Source: Actinomyces sp. B33
GTDB taxonomy: Bacteria > Actinomycetota > Actinomycetes > Actinomycetales > Actinomycetaceae
Length of the DNA: 64,000 nucleotides
Direction: 5' to 3'
Assembly (NCBI RefSeq): GCF_028437565.1
Contig: NZ_JAMRYR010000002.1
Coordinates: 248,001-312,000, forward strand
The notes beneath the pieces were generated by a model that was given only the letters and a program-made list of their open reading frames with translations, did no database searches and was not told the origin of the DNA. Shown in pieces: positions 63,901-64,000 of the stretch (its first letter is position 1; every line of letters begins with the position of its first letter). A program made the translations under genes and the position numbers.

Positions 63901-64000
63901 ATGGGCGCGCAATCGCCCCTGCCCCGCGAGGCCTCCCTCGTGCGGATCATCAGCCAGGGCCTGATCCGCCCGACCCGGGCGCCCGGCCCCGTCGAGGCCG
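63901..64000 (+). CDS. N-terminus of an unidentified protein (partial)
   Basis: Open from ATG 63901, one base after the nucS stop, to the right edge (33 codons). It reads MGAQSPLPREASLVRIISQG followed by LIRPTRAPGPVEA. Too short to identify. The arrangement resembles the start of winged-helix DNA-binding domain proteins (YcaQ-like), but this is a weak impression. Confidence 0.5.
   Translation, partial: MGAQSPLPREASLVRIISQGLIRPTRAPGPVEA

Overview
The window is a chromosomal stretch of a very GC-rich actinobacterium. The best fit is a fermentative, facultatively or strictly anaerobic member of the Actinomycetaceae (Actinomyces/Schaalia-like). The evidence is a pair of ClpP genes with a ClgR-type box, actinobacterial DUF3097 and DUF2550 genes, NucS mismatch endonuclease, GTP-dependent PEP carboxykinase, an Arg/Asp-rich insert in Rho, and a pyruvate formate-lyase locus. 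I saw no rRNA, tRNA, CRISPR array, insertion sequence or prophage. The taxonomic placement is inference.

Layout. 1-8115: a beta-CASP metallo-hydrolase cut by the left edge, then tig, clpP1-clpP2, clpX and an AroQ chorismate mutase, then an inward-facing long-chain acyl-CoA synthetase. 8193-15292 (minus): valS, a Na+/H+ antiporter-type carrier, proC and a HerA/DUF853 ATPase. 15586-19035 (plus): comEA-comEC-holA, meeting rpsT at a strong bidirectional hairpin. 19640-22295: a solitary PemK/MazF-like protein and pckG. 22470-28533: a DtxR-family regulator divergent from the tightly overlapped lepA-trmB-MFS-hemW chain. 28618-34737: an OPT transporter, DUF3097, and hrcA-dnaJ-rsmE behind a clear CIRCE operator. 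34760-38331: aldose epimerase, C1B peptidase and an adenosine/adenine deaminase.

38392-43737 (minus) is the most interesting part. It holds an SQR-like flavoprotein with a 68-residue companion, and a pyruvate formate-lyase operon in which the enzyme is split. A 708-residue PflB core has the Cys418-Cys419 pair but lacks the C-terminal glycyl-radical domain. That domain is encoded separately as an 83-residue protein, followed by the activase gene. Strong hairpins flank the small gene. DosR/DevR-like palindromes lie upstream of the flavoprotein (overlapping its predicted -35) and upstream of pflB.

44164-50086: a membrane-anchored protein coupled to a PrsW-type protease, then hom-thrB and rho. 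50255-51202: two small membrane proteins and a gene-poor stretch. 51203-62690: rpmE, prfA-prmC-tsaC-wecA, atpI and the complete F1Fo ATP synthase operon atpBEFHAGDC. 62763-64000: DUF2550, nucS and the start of one more gene.

A recurring regulatory signature is a -10-like hexamer ending exactly six bases before the start codon (comEA, DUF3097, nucS, dtxR, and more weakly lepA, tsaC and the first gene). This suggests leaderless transcripts. Many other genes have a TANNNT hexamer 25-60 bases upstream of a Shine-Dalgarno-led start.
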